DNA of 64,000 bases. Source: Rossellomorea aquimaris TF-12 (GTDB lineage Bacteria; Bacillota; Bacilli; Bacillales; Bacillaceae_B). The position numbers and the translations under genes were made by a program. The notes under the pieces were generated by a model. It searched no databases. It was not told the DNA's origin and was given only the letters and a program-made list of their open reading frames with translations. Below, one piece after another: positions 38,196 to 46,117 of this stretch; the stretch's first letter is position 1, and the number at the start of each line of letters is the position of its first letter. The stretch is from contig NZ_LQXM01000028.1 of the NCBI RefSeq assembly GCF_001648555.1, positions 124,001 to 188,000 on the forward strand, given 5' to 3'.

Positions 38196-39596
38196 TTAGA
38201 ACATATCTCCATTTCCATCAACATAAATGCTTTTAACCTGGGTTCTTTCAAATTTGTTTCCATCCTTTGTTGTTCCAGAAATGTCTATGGTGATGTTATG
38301 GATTCCTTCATTTAATTGAGAAGGAATTTCTGCCGCTTCAATTATTTTTTGTTCCCCGGAAGGCAGGGATGAAATTATGGTGATTTTTTTACTGTATGTT
38401 TTCTTAGACGAGAAAGCTGCAGACACAACCTCACCTTTCCATAAAGAAACAAGTTCATTTGAAATGTCTTGTTTAAAAAGAATCGTCAACAAATAATTTT
38501 CGTTGCCCGAGTTTTCGAAATGAAGAGACCACTCCCCCTCAGGCGGGTCGGAAATAAGTATGGAATGATGATAGGCATTAGGAAAGAAGCCCGTAGCATC
38601 CTTTGTGGTAATAAAACTCTTGTAAATGGTATGATGGGGACTTTTTAGTGTAAGAGCTGTATCGTTCCGATTACTGATCCAATCAATGGAAAGCTCCTTA
38701 ACTCTCTCATCCACTGGAAACCTCTCTACCCCTTTTCCTAAATAACTGCCACCTCGATGTAGAACCGAGGTTTCTGACTCTTGAAGTAAAGATTCAGTAT
38801 AAGCAGAAGCTGTTTCTTTCACTTCTTCCATAACTAAATCCTTTATATAGGAAAAGACCGTTGTCCCTTCCTTAATGGTTTTATGGGACCAATCCCCTAC
38901 CATCACTTCATTTCCATAGAGCAGGCGTGAGCTTCGAACAGTAACTGCTCCGTCGCTTTGCCCAAACCGGCTTAAATAAAGTCCCCCCCAAAACAATTCA
39001 GAATTCATAGCACCCCACTCCGTTCCTCCAAAGGTGTAAAAGGGTACTTCTTTGGCATCTTTATGTTCATCTGTTAACTGCCGAAATGCTTTCATGTACC
39101 CTGTTTGCAGTGAAGAAACGGCATTGCTTTTAATATTCAACCCCTCTGATAACCAGCTGGCCCATTTGCTAAATGCAAGGTCCGCTAACTCTGACCCATT
39201 ATGTGGCGTTGAAAGAGTAATGACCCTTAAAACGTATGGGGTAGCTCCGAAATGAACTAAAGCTGCTTGAATATCTACTCCACCCTTACTATGAGCAACA
39301 ATAACGATTTTCTCTTGAAAATAATCATAGATTTCTTTCAGTTTTTCAGCTAGCAGCAGACCATTCTTCCACATGTCTTCATCTGGGTACAGTTCAATAA
39401 AGGCAGTTTCAAAACCATGTTCATTCGCCTTGTCATCCATATTATTATCTAATAACCATGTTTTTGAAGACGTATTGATTCCATGAACAAATAAGATGGG
39501 ATAACTATTTGGAGTAACATCTCCCTCTACTTCACCTGTAAACCATTCTCCTGGGGTAACTTCTTCATTAGCCGGCTTGAAAAATTTTTCGTTCAA
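38196..39596 (-). CDS. Lipase/esterase-like alpha/beta hydrolase with C-terminal extension
   Basis: 466 residues. The N-terminal half is an alpha/beta hydrolase of the PGAP1/lipase type: YPILFVHGINTSSKTWL (oxyanion HG), IVIVAHSKGGVDIQAAL (nucleophile in HSKGG), ITLSTPHNGSELADLAF. The C-terminal ~170 residues look beta-rich (IYKSFITTKDATGFFPN, GEWSLHFENSG) and may be a sandwich domain. No signal peptide. I favour the TTG at 39596, 8 bases after GGGGAGG, over a TTG at 39626. Confidence 0.8.
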   Translation of the reverse strand: MNEKFFKPANEEVTPGEWFTGEVEGDVTPNSYPILFVHGINTSSKTWLLDNNMDDKANEHGFETAFIELYPDEDMWKNGLLLAEKLKEIYDYFQEKIVIVAHSKGGVDIQAALVHFGATPYVLRVITLSTPHNGSELADLAFSKWASWLSEGLNIKSNAVSSLQTGYMKAFRQLTDEHKDAKEVPFYTFGGTEWGAMNSELFWGGLYLSRFGQSDGAVTVRSSRLLYGNEVMVGDWSHKTIKEGTTVFSYIKDLVMEEVKETASAYTESLLQESETSVLHRGGSYLGKGVERFPVDERVKELSIDWISNRNDTALTLKSPHHTIYKSFITTKDATGFFPNAYHHSILISDPPEGEWSLHFENSGNENYLLTILFKQDISNELVSLWKGEVVSAAFSSKKTYSKKITIISSLPSGEQKIIEAAEIPSQLNEGIHNITIDISGTTKDGNKFERTQVKSIYVDGNGDMF

Positions 39597-39724
39597 TCCT
39601 TTTACCTCCCCTAAAATTCCCTCCAAAGTATTTCCATATTTCTATTATCGTTTAGAGCAAGAGGATTCGCATTAAAATGCTTGAATTTAGGTAAAAAGAT
39701 ACAGTGCTGGCTTCTGTGAAGGAT

Positions 39725-39754
39725 GCATAACATCAACTACTTCTTCAAATGCTA
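39725..39754 (+). promoter_or_regulatory. Possible sigma-G promoter of the mini-SASP gene
   Basis: GCATA (39725-39729), 18 bases, AATGCTA (39748-39754), compared with the sigma-G pattern GMATR / CATnCTA: full -35 match, one -10 mismatch. Ends 30 bases before the ATG. Confidence 0.4.
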
Positions 39755-39783
39755 CGAATATGAAAATAGAAGGAGGAATTCAT

Positions 39784-39924
39784 ATGACGAAAAAATTCAA
39801 TAAAGGCAGTGAAAATCAAAATTCACCAAAACGAGGAACGACGGAGTTCGCTTCAGAACTTACGAGGGGAGACAATAGCAAAGGAAACAAACATAATAAA
39901 GATCAGCGAAATAAAACGAAATAA
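39784..39924 (+). CDS. Gamma-type-like small acid-soluble spore protein with a single TEFASE site
   Basis: 46 residues, hydrophilic and Asn/Lys-rich: MTKKFNKGSENQNSPKRGTT, then EFASELTRGD and a basic tail. TEFASE is the germination-protease (GPR) cleavage motif of gamma-type SASP (SspE), which normally have it two or more times in a longer protein. Strong GAAGGAGG site. A spore core amino-acid store is the likely role. The single motif and the short length are unusual. Confidence 0.65.
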   Translation: MTKKFNKGSENQNSPKRGTTEFASELTRGDNSKGNKHNKDQRNKTK

Positions 39925-39932
39925 GAGAGAAG

Positions 39933-39968
39933 CCTAATTTTCCGTTGACTTTTTTTCGAAAAATCAGG
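39933..39968. terminator. Imperfect hairpin between convergent small genes
   Basis: CCTAATTTT / AAAAATCAGG imperfect stem with a T7 loop, between the mini-SASP gene and the convergent small gene at 39975-40130. Confidence 0.35.
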
Positions 39969-39974
39969 CCATTA

Positions 39975-40130
39975 TTATTCTTCGTTTCCGGTAATTTTTA
40001 TTGCAGGTGTACTATTTTGCAAATAAGTAGGTGGGGCTGGATCGGTCTTTGGTTTTTTCTTACCATAAAAGCGATCGTTTAGCTCCATATTCGCTTGAGT
40101 TGTTGAGGTTTTCTCTTTCTCATTATCCAT
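39975..40130 (-). CDS. Small hypothetical protein
   Basis: 51 residues: MDNEKEKTSTTQANMELNDR then FYGKKKPKTDPAPPTYLQNS and TPAIKITGNEE. AAAGGGTG lies 6 bases before the ATG; the stop is next to an imperfect hairpin. Hydrophilic, Pro/Lys-rich, no domain recognised. Its setting between two spore-protein genes makes a spore role possible, but this is only position. Confidence 0.55.
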   Translation of the reverse strand: MDNEKEKTSTTQANMELNDRFYGKKKPKTDPAPPTYLQNSTPAIKITGNEE

Positions 40131-40204
40131 TTTCATCACCCTTTCGTTTATAGAATCTCAGATTAATCGAGAAAATATACCCTCATCATTACGGAGAATC
40201 TGGG

Positions 40205-40211
40205 CATACTA
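40205..40211 (+). promoter_or_regulatory. Possible sigma-G/F -10 element of sspH
   Basis: CATACTA is an exact forespore -10 sequence, 37 bases before the sspH ATG; a weak -35 TCATC lies 17 bases upstream. Confidence 0.45.
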
Positions 40212-40247
40212 CACTATGGAAGAATGATAAACAGGAGGATTCAACTT

Positions 40248-40427
40248 ATGGATAGTAATCGAGTGAAACAAATTCTTTCTTCTTCAGCGGATATTGATGT
40301 TAAATACAAAGATACATCTGTCTGGATCGATCAACTGATGGAAGATGGTCAAACGGCAGTTGTTCATCTTAGAGGTCCTTTAGAAGAAAGATCAGAAGTG
40401 AGCATTGCGGATTTAGAGGAAGCGTAA
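40248..40427 (+). CDS. sspH: H-type small acid-soluble spore protein
   Basis: 59 residues: MDSNRVKQILSSSADIDVKY, DTSVWIDQLMEDGQTAVVH, ending EVSIADLEEA. This matches the SspH family (MnxxRAxEIxxSxxxxxVxYxGxxVxIxxV...). Forespore-made, binds in the spore core. I start at the ATG at 40248, 8 bases after AGGAGG, rather than the longer frame from 40224. Confidence 0.88.
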   Translation: MDSNRVKQILSSSADIDVKYKDTSVWIDQLMEDGQTAVVHLRGPLEERSEVSIADLEEA

Positions 40428-40432
40428 ATTTT

Positions 40433-40474
40433 AAAAAAGACCATACTAGCCCTCAAGGCTAACATGGTCTTTTC
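40433..40474. terminator. Bidirectional terminator between sspH and alkaline phosphatase
   Basis: AGACCAT-ac-TAGCC / GGCTA-ac-ATGGTCT stem with A6 before and TTTT after, serving two convergent genes. Confidence 0.85.
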
Positions 40475-40481
40475 CAATTAC

Positions 40482-41861
40482 TTATTTATTTTCTTTAATT
40501 TGACCTTTATTTTGTAAAAGTTCAAAGATTAATTTAGCTTGATCTGTATTGTCTACCAGACCAGAGAATTTTTCTTTCTGTGGACCAAAGGCATAAACCG
40601 GTACGTCATCACCAGTATGTCCACCAGTTGTCCAGCCTGTACCTGAACGTTTATTAAAGATTTCTTCAATGCTATCGTCGATGGCTACTTCATCACCTTT
40701 AGCTGCTGCTTCTTTTACAGAATCAATTTCTTCCTGTGTTAACTCTAAATCAATATATTGAGAAAGTGTTTCTTCAACAGAAGCACCATTTACAATTTCC
40801 TTCGCCATGAAATCTGGTGTACGTTTTGCCGCTTTAATCGGTTCTGGGTGCCAGTTATAATCTCCATCTGCTCCAATGGTGAAACCACCTGTTGAATGGT
40901 CAGCTGTTACGATCACTAATGTTTCTCCATTTTCTTTCGCAAATTTTTCTACTTCTTTAAATGCATTTTCAAAATCCTGCATTTCACTCATTGCTCCAAC
41001 GACGTCATTATCATGACCTGCCCAGTCAATTTCACTTCCTTCTACCATTAAGAAGAAACCATCTTTATCACCTTTAAGGCGATCTAATGCAGAAGTTGTC
41101 ATATCTGCAAGAGTAGGCTGTTTGTTGTCACGGTCAATCATCTTGTCCATTCCTTCTTCAGCAAATAGCCCTAGAACCTGTTTATTGTCGTCATTTTTTA
41201 ATTCTTCCGTAGTTTTCACATAGCTATAACCATCTTTTTGGAACTTCTCTGCTAGATTTTCGTCCTCTCTCTCAAAGAAAGAAGTACCTCCGCCTAACAT
41301 TACATCCACTTTATGTTCACCATTAATTAAATCATTGTAGTAATCATCAGCAATCGCATTCTCACTTTTACGTTGTTCTTCATGTGCTCCATAAGATGCT
41401 GGCGTAGCGTGTGTAATTTGAGATGTAGATACAAGTCCCGTTGACATCTCATTCTCTTTAGCCTGTTCTAAAACTGTTTTAACATCTGTTTTATCATTGT
41501 CTACTGCAATGGCACCATTGTATGTTTTAACCCCGGCACTCATAGCCGTTGCTGCCGCTGCCGAGTCTGTTACATTCTCTTTTTCATCTTCAGAGTAGGT
41601 GGTTTGTAATCCAACTAAATGAGGATCAAAAGCTGTTGGCTCCATTTCCACTGTCTCAGGATTATCATTCATATAACGAAGAGCTGTTGTATAAGGAACG
41701 CCCATTCCATCACCAATCATAAAAATTACATTTTTAGGTTTGCCATTTTTAGACTCCTGTGCTTGAGCTTCTGTATTCTCCTGGTTCATTCCTATTACAC
41801 TTCCAAGTGCTAGAGTCGAAACAACTGCTAGTGGAAGGATTTTCTTCATTGATTTCTTCAT
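40482..41861 (-). CDS. Alkaline phosphatase, exported
   Basis: 459 residues. Sec signal peptide (MKKSMKKILPLAVVSTLALG, cleavage near AQA about 35), then the PhoA-type core: VIFMIGDGMG with metal Asp51, VTDSAAAATAM with nucleophile Ser100, HATPASYGAHEEQR, MVEGSEIDWAGHDND, ADHSTGG and TGGHTGDDVPVYAFG with zinc histidines. PhoA/PhoB class of Bacillus; secreted phosphate scavenger. A PhoP-like site lies about 100 bases upstream. Confidence 0.95.
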   Translation of the reverse strand: MKKSMKKILPLAVVSTLALGSVIGMNQENTEAQAQESKNGKPKNVIFMIGDGMGVPYTTALRYMNDNPETVEMEPTAFDPHLVGLQTTYSEDEKENVTDSAAAATAMSAGVKTYNGAIAVDNDKTDVKTVLEQAKENEMSTGLVSTSQITHATPASYGAHEEQRKSENAIADDYYNDLINGEHKVDVMLGGGTSFFEREDENLAEKFQKDGYSYVKTTEELKNDDNKQVLGLFAEEGMDKMIDRDNKQPTLADMTTSALDRLKGDKDGFFLMVEGSEIDWAGHDNDVVGAMSEMQDFENAFKEVEKFAKENGETLVIVTADHSTGGFTIGADGDYNWHPEPIKAAKRTPDFMAKEIVNGASVEETLSQYIDLELTQEEIDSVKEAAAKGDEVAIDDSIEEIFNKRSGTGWTTGGHTGDDVPVYAFGPQKEKFSGLVDNTDQAKLIFELLQNKGQIKENK

Positions 41862-41960
41862 TTTCCCTACCTCCTATGATTTGTGCTGCATGTGATGTGT
41901 GGTACATTTTTTATAATAAAGGGGAATTATGAAGTTCTATTTTCAAAACGACTACAAAAG

Positions 41961-41977
41961 TGTAAAAGTTGTGTAAA
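41961..41977 (-). promoter_or_regulatory. Possible PhoP binding repeats upstream of alkaline phosphatase
   Basis: On the minus strand TTTACA-n5-TTTACA, an 11-bp spaced direct repeat fitting the Bacillus PhoP pattern TT(A/T)ACA. Only two copies, four would be ideal; the next positions do not match. Confidence 0.45.
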
Positions 41978-41982
41978 CAGAG

Positions 41983-42012
41983 AAAAAACAGGTATATTAG
42001 CACCTGTTTTTC
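41983..42012 (-). terminator. Terminator after the DDAH-like gene
   Basis: AAACAGGT/ACCTGTTT stem followed on the minus strand by TTTCTC; 28 bases past the DDAH-like stop. Confidence 0.75.
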
Positions 42013-42039
42013 AAATACTGATCTATTTAACTTACTTTA

Positions 42040-42897
42040 TTAGTCCCTTATAACCGGTAAAGTACAACAACGGAAGGATCCGCCAGATTTAATAATCTCA
42101 GAAAGATCAATTTCTATGACGTCAAAGCCTTTTTCTCGTATACGATCATTTAACTCTTTGTTTTGAGGTAAACTGATAATTTGTTGATCCCCAATGGCTA
42201 AAACATTCGGTCCCATTTGAAATTGCTCCTGATCCGACACAGTGATGACATTGTAATGTTTCTTAATCAATTCAAGATCTCTTTTAGAAAAAGCCGGTGG
42301 ATATACAAGTGCCCATTCTGATGAGATGATTGTAAATACACAATCTAAATGAAGAATCCCTTCTTTTAAAGGCAGAGCATGCACAGTGTATTCGGGAAGC
42401 TGCTTTCTTAATGATTGAATGGCTAACTCACTCGTACGCCCACTCTCACCAACCCAAATATTCTGTTCATCTACTAATACGTCTCCACCCTCAATGGAAT
42501 GAAGAAGTCTGGTGTATGGCACTTCATTAGATGTCAACCAATTAACCAACACCTCTTCTTCTCCACGCCTTACCTCTGTACTCATGGAAGAGACCATAAA
42601 GTGACCATGTATACTAAACCCTATATCACGGGTGAAAACCTGTTCATTCAATTCTTCATTCGGTTCAAGACGAATGACTTCAGTTCCATTCTCTTCAAGG
42701 GTTTCTACGAATTCTTGATGTTGCTTTACAGCTACATCAATATCTATATTGTCTTTTAAATAATGCTTTTGAGTTTCATTTATTACTTCATTAATGCTCA
42801 TATTCTCAGGAGATACGACTATTACCTTTTTTAATTTTCCATACTCAGTCCTACAATACGATTTATTATTAGGAGTTAACGGGGAATTCAAACTCAT
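42040..42897 (-). CDS. Dimethylarginine dimethylaminohydrolase-like protein (YkgA-type)
   Basis: 285-residue guanidino-group-modifying enzyme of the DDAH/amidinotransferase superfamily. Visible motifs: CRTEYGKLKKVIVVSP near the start, QVFTRDIGFSI, SIEGGDVLVDE, the catalytic histidine in GILHLDCVFTI and the C-terminal catalytic cysteine in GGSFRCCTLPV. Hydrolyses a guanidino substrate (arginine-type), precise substrate unknown. GGAGGG site. Confidence 0.85.
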   Translation of the reverse strand: MSLNSPLTPNNKSYCRTEYGKLKKVIVVSPENMSINEVINETQKHYLKDNIDIDVAVKQHQEFVETLEENGTEVIRLEPNEELNEQVFTRDIGFSIHGHFMVSSMSTEVRRGEEEVLVNWLTSNEVPYTRLLHSIEGGDVLVDEQNIWVGESGRTSELAIQSLRKQLPEYTVHALPLKEGILHLDCVFTIISSEWALVYPPAFSKRDLELIKKHYNVITVSDQEQFQMGPNVLAIGDQQIISLPQNKELNDRIREKGFDVIEIDLSEIIKSGGSFRCCTLPVIRD

Positions 42898-43048
42898 CTA
42901 TATGCCCTCCATTTGATTTCTCTTTCAGTTGGTTTTCCCTGATACCACACATATAAAACTTCCTTTTTTTATCATATGCAAAAGTGATACAAGAAGGCAT
43001 GATGGGAGTGTAAAACAAGCAAAAACCCAGACCTTATTTCTTATTACC

Positions 43049-43079
43049 AAAAAAAGCTTGGGTAGCCCCAAGCTTTTTT
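43049..43079 (-). terminator. Terminator after the small lipoprotein gene
   Basis: AAAAAAGCTTGGGG / CCCAAGCTTTTTTT hairpin overlapping the stop codon region at 43078. Confidence 0.85.
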
Positions 43080-43554
43080 ACTCAAATGATTTTGCTGTTT
43101 CTATTAACTCTCCTTTTGAAACTTCCTTGTCAGACTGTTTTCCATAATAGGTTAAAGAGTATTCAATATCCCCATCTTTCCACCTGAGAATTTGTGCATC
43201 CCCGTTATTCACTGCATATTTCCCTTTTATGTCTCCAATGCTTACATCTTCAAATTCCATATCAGATGAACTATTTTTACCATTCACGATCATAAAACCT
43301 AAATGATTTTTATTTTCTTCACCATGACTAAAAAAGTCAAAAATAAGCACATCCTGTTGATTGGGAGGTGGGCTAAATTCTGCCTTTGCTCCTTCAAATG
43401 GCATTTTTGCAGGTAGTTTTGGTTGAAATCCCTGAACTTCTATCTGTTTCTTTAACTGAGCGTGATCAAAGTCTACTAAAGTACTTTGAGTTCCACTACT
43501 ACACCCTAATAAAAGCAAAGGGATGGTTAGCAATAATATAATGATTTTCTTCAT
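43078..43554 (-). CDS. Small lipoprotein of unknown function
   Basis: 158 residues. Lipoprotein signal MKKIIILLLTIPLLLLGCSS with lipobox LLGC, then a compact domain: LKKQIEVQGFQPKLPAKMPFEGAKAEF, DVLIFDFFSHGEENKNHLGFM, DAQILRWKDGDIEYSLTYYG. It resembles the domain that some Bacillus proteins use with anti-sigma-like or DUF4367 modules, but I cannot name the family. Monocistronic. Confidence 0.75.
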   Translation of the reverse strand: MKKIIILLLTIPLLLLGCSSGTQSTLVDFDHAQLKKQIEVQGFQPKLPAKMPFEGAKAEFSPPPNQQDVLIFDFFSHGEENKNHLGFMIVNGKNSSSDMEFEDVSIGDIKGKYAVNNGDAQILRWKDGDIEYSLTYYGKQSDKEVSKGELIETAKSFE

Positions 43555-43619
43555 GTTTGTTCCCCCCTCTTTATTTATTACGAATTGGTACTAGAAAAGT
43601 TTCAGTTTGAATGAACTCG

Positions 43620-43648
43620 AAAAAAGGGCATTCTCAAGTGAATGCCCT
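43620..43648 (-). terminator. Terminator after the acyl-CoA synthetase gene
   Basis: Minus-strand AGGGCATTCACTTGAGAATGCCCT hairpin followed by TTTTTTC. Confidence 0.82.
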
Positions 43649-43673
43649 CTCTTTAAGGTTTTTGTATCAAAAA

Positions 43674-45263
43674 TTAGTGTACCATTCGATCCTGATCTTT
43701 CCAAAAATCTTTTCGAATCACTACCTTTTGAATTTTTCCTGATGCTGTTTTCGGTAGTTCCTTAGTAAAAGTGATTCCTTTTGGAACTTTAAAATTAGCC
43801 AGTTTCTCTTTACTGAAATGGATTAACTGTTCCTCGGTCAAGGAATGTCCTTCTCTTATCACCACAACTGCATGAGGAACTTCCCCCCACTTTTCATGGG
43901 GAACCGCAATGACTGCTGCTTCTAATACACTGGGATGCTCATAAAGGGTACCCTCCACTTCAATAGAAGAAATATTTTCGCCACCGCTAATAATGACATC
44001 CTTCATTCGATCGACAATTTCAATATATCCATCTTCATCTACAACCGCCATATCTCCTGTATGTAGCCATCCATTTCGAATTGTTTGCTTCGTTGCGTCT
44101 GGATTTTTAAAATACCCCTCCATAATGGTGTTGGTTCTAGTGACAATTTCTCCAATTGCTTTCCCGTTGGCTGGAACCTTTTCTCCCAACTCATCTACTA
44201 CTTTGACCTTGCTCCCTATCATGCTATAGCCTGCTTTAGATTTGAGTCGATATTTCTCTTCCTTTGGTCGATTAAGCTCTGAAGACCTTATTGCAGACGT
44301 TGTAATAAGAGGAGAAATCTCAGTCATTCCATAAACCTGAATAAACTCCCAGCCTAAATCCTCTTCAACCTTCCTCACAAATGCTGGTGGAGGAGCAGAC
44401 CCTGCAATGACCACTCTCACGTTTTGCTCAATGGTTGGCTTATGGAGCTGATATTGTTCAAGAAGCATATTCAGAACCGTTGGTGCCATATGCATAACCG
44501 ATACCCCATGCTTCTCTACTTTTTCAAGAATCACTTTAGGGTCAACCTTTCGAAGCATCACTTGTGTGGCACCGTTGGCCGTATAGTAGAAAGGCGATCC
44601 CCAGCCATTCACATGAAACATAGGAAGAACATGAAGCAAAGTATCCTGATCCGACACGCGCAAATGATGCATACTTGAAAGAGCATGCAAATAATTCGAG
44701 CGATGAGTCAGAAGGACCCCCTTTGGATCCCCAGTGGTTCCACTTGTGTATAATAACGAAGCGATGTCTGTCTCTTCTAAGGTTTCTCTTTCAAATGCTT
44801 CTTTACTATACGCACCTCTCCACTCCTCGTAGTTTAGATGTCCGTCCCTCTCTTCACCATGAATCACCACATGCTCCAACTGAGGAACATTGTTTAAGAT
44901 AGGTTGGACTAATGGGTATAGTTCTTCATCTACAAAAAGGACTTTGCTTTCACTGTGGGTTAGAATAAATTGATAATCTGCCGGTTTCAAACGGGTGTTA
45001 AGAGGTGTCATAATTCCCCCTAATTGATACACTCCATAGAAGCCTTCCAACATTTCCGTTGTATTGGGTGCAAGATACGCAACCTTATCTCCTTTTACGA
45101 CACCGAAATCCCTTAGCCCTCGTGATAATTGATTCACTCTTCCATTTAGTTGTTTATACGTCAAACGCTTCACATCATCAATGACTGCAATCTTTTCTCC
45201 ATACAGTTCCACTGCTCGATCTAGAAAATCTGTCAATACCAAAGGCACATGCATATGACTCAT
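43674..45263 (-). CDS. Long/medium-chain acyl-CoA synthetase (AMP-forming)
   Basis: 529-residue ANL-family ligase. Motifs: LLYTSGTTGDPKGVLLTHRSN (AMP phosphate loop), LPMFHVNGW, QVYGMTEISPL, GWLHTGDMAVVDEDGYIEIVDRMKDVIISGGENISSIEVE and the catalytic lysine in LPKTASGKIQKVVIRK. Activates fatty or related carboxylic acids and would feed FadE-FadN-FadA, though it is 26 kb away. AGGAGATGA site before the ATG. Confidence 0.9.
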   Translation of the reverse strand: MSHMHVPLVLTDFLDRAVELYGEKIAVIDDVKRLTYKQLNGRVNQLSRGLRDFGVVKGDKVAYLAPNTTEMLEGFYGVYQLGGIMTPLNTRLKPADYQFILTHSESKVLFVDEELYPLVQPILNNVPQLEHVVIHGEERDGHLNYEEWRGAYSKEAFERETLEETDIASLLYTSGTTGDPKGVLLTHRSNYLHALSSMHHLRVSDQDTLLHVLPMFHVNGWGSPFYYTANGATQVMLRKVDPKVILEKVEKHGVSVMHMAPTVLNMLLEQYQLHKPTIEQNVRVVIAGSAPPPAFVRKVEEDLGWEFIQVYGMTEISPLITTSAIRSSELNRPKEEKYRLKSKAGYSMIGSKVKVVDELGEKVPANGKAIGEIVTRTNTIMEGYFKNPDATKQTIRNGWLHTGDMAVVDEDGYIEIVDRMKDVIISGGENISSIEVEGTLYEHPSVLEAAVIAVPHEKWGEVPHAVVVIREGHSLTEEQLIHFSKEKLANFKVPKGITFTKELPKTASGKIQKVVIRKDFWKDQDRMVH

Positions 45264-45452
45264 TCATCTCCTTTTAATTCTTTTTGCTAAAAACAACAAA
45301 GTTTACGAAAAGAGCTTAGGTATATGTGTTACCTCCTTTATATAGTAAAATTTAGTAGATTTCAAGAATGTTTTGGTAATATTCAGATAATTTTAATATA
45401 AAAAAAGCTGGAGATTTTTCCTTAAGAAGTTCTGATAATATGGAGAAAGCCT

Positions 45453-45524
45453 AAAATAACAGGTAAAATCGCATACTAAAACACATTATGTTTAGCTCTG
45501 TAAATAACAGTACAAATAGCATAC
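45453..45524. repeat. Three 24-bp degenerate repeat units
   Basis: Units start at 45453, 45477 and 45501. Units 1 and 3 agree at 19 of 24 positions (AATAACAG ... GCATAC); unit 2 agrees with unit 3 at 13 (TAAA, ACA, TAGC). No ORF. Lies between the acyl-CoA synthetase start and the terminator of the small membrane gene. Confidence 0.45.
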
Positions 45525-45563
45525 AAAAACGCTTGAACTTTTAATGTCCAAGCGTTTTATTTT
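45523..45563. terminator. Terminator after the small membrane gene at 45599-45769
   Basis: AAACGCTTG / CAAGCGTTT stem with T runs on both strands. Confidence 0.8.
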
Positions 45564-45598
45564 TTATATTTTCTTGTTAAACTAACACTCCCGTTGCT

Positions 45599-45769
45599 TT
45601 AACAACAGTCGCCAAAAATGAGAAACAACATTAACAAAGGGAGTAGAGAAATTATGAGGGGGAATATGGACAGTATTTTTAACCACTTTTTATTTAATTT
45701 GAACCCTACTATCAGCATTGTGATTGTTAATATAACCCCTATAACTATCGCTGTAATTGCCTCATACAT
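45599..45769 (-). CDS. Small two-helix membrane protein
   Basis: 56 residues: MYEAITAIVIGVILTITMLI, a short KLNKKWLK loop, then a second helix ending LMLFLIFGDCC. GGAGGGGGG site about 10 bases before the ATG, and a terminator 36 bases after the stop, so a complete small transcription unit. Not recognised. The twin C-terminal cysteines are odd. Confidence 0.6.
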   Translation of the reverse strand: MYEAITAIVIGVILTITMLIVGFKLNKKWLKILSIFPLIISLLPLLMLFLIFGDCC

Positions 45770-46011
45770 TATCCATCCCCCCTCCTAAAATATTCACTTT
45801 TCCTGCTCCTTTAGTAAAGAATAGCCGTACACAAACTCTACCTATATTTAAAAATAAAATTACGATACCTACTTGTCTTATAAAAAATCAACATAGCAAA
45901 TAGCTTATCAATTAACATCTTAATTAGCACGTTGACAACAGCTTACGGTATTTGGGTTGCGTATGTATGTTAATTCAAGTGTTAATATCCAATAATCATT
46001 GATATTTAAAG
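45770..46011. other. AT-rich gap upstream of the small membrane gene
   Basis: About 240 bases. No ORF with a ribosome site and no clear repeat or hairpin apart from the flanking terminators; presumably holds the promoter of the small gene. Confidence 0.4.
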
Positions 46012-46048
46012 AAAAAATATGAGACCAAATCATATGCGATCTGGTCTG
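46012..46048 (-). terminator. Terminator downstream of the DEAD-box helicase
   Basis: Minus-strand AGACCAGATC / ATGATTTGGTCT hairpin followed by CATATTTTTTC, about 70 bases after the helicase stop. Confidence 0.75.
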
Positions 46049-46117
46049 CTCATTAGTATTTCACTTCGTATGTTTCTCACTGAACTACATAACTTTTCCT
46101 CTCCATGCTTTTTCCTA

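Noticed and set aside
44836..44852. A seventh copy of the GGGACGGAC motif inside the acyl-CoA synthetase gene
   Set aside because: It encodes part of the reading frame (ERDGHL), the last bases differ and there is no second arm; likely chance.
45246..45256. FadR-like half-site TGACTCATTCA at the acyl-CoA synthetase start
   Set aside because: Only one arm, and it lies within the start codon region; too weak to claim fatty-acid control.
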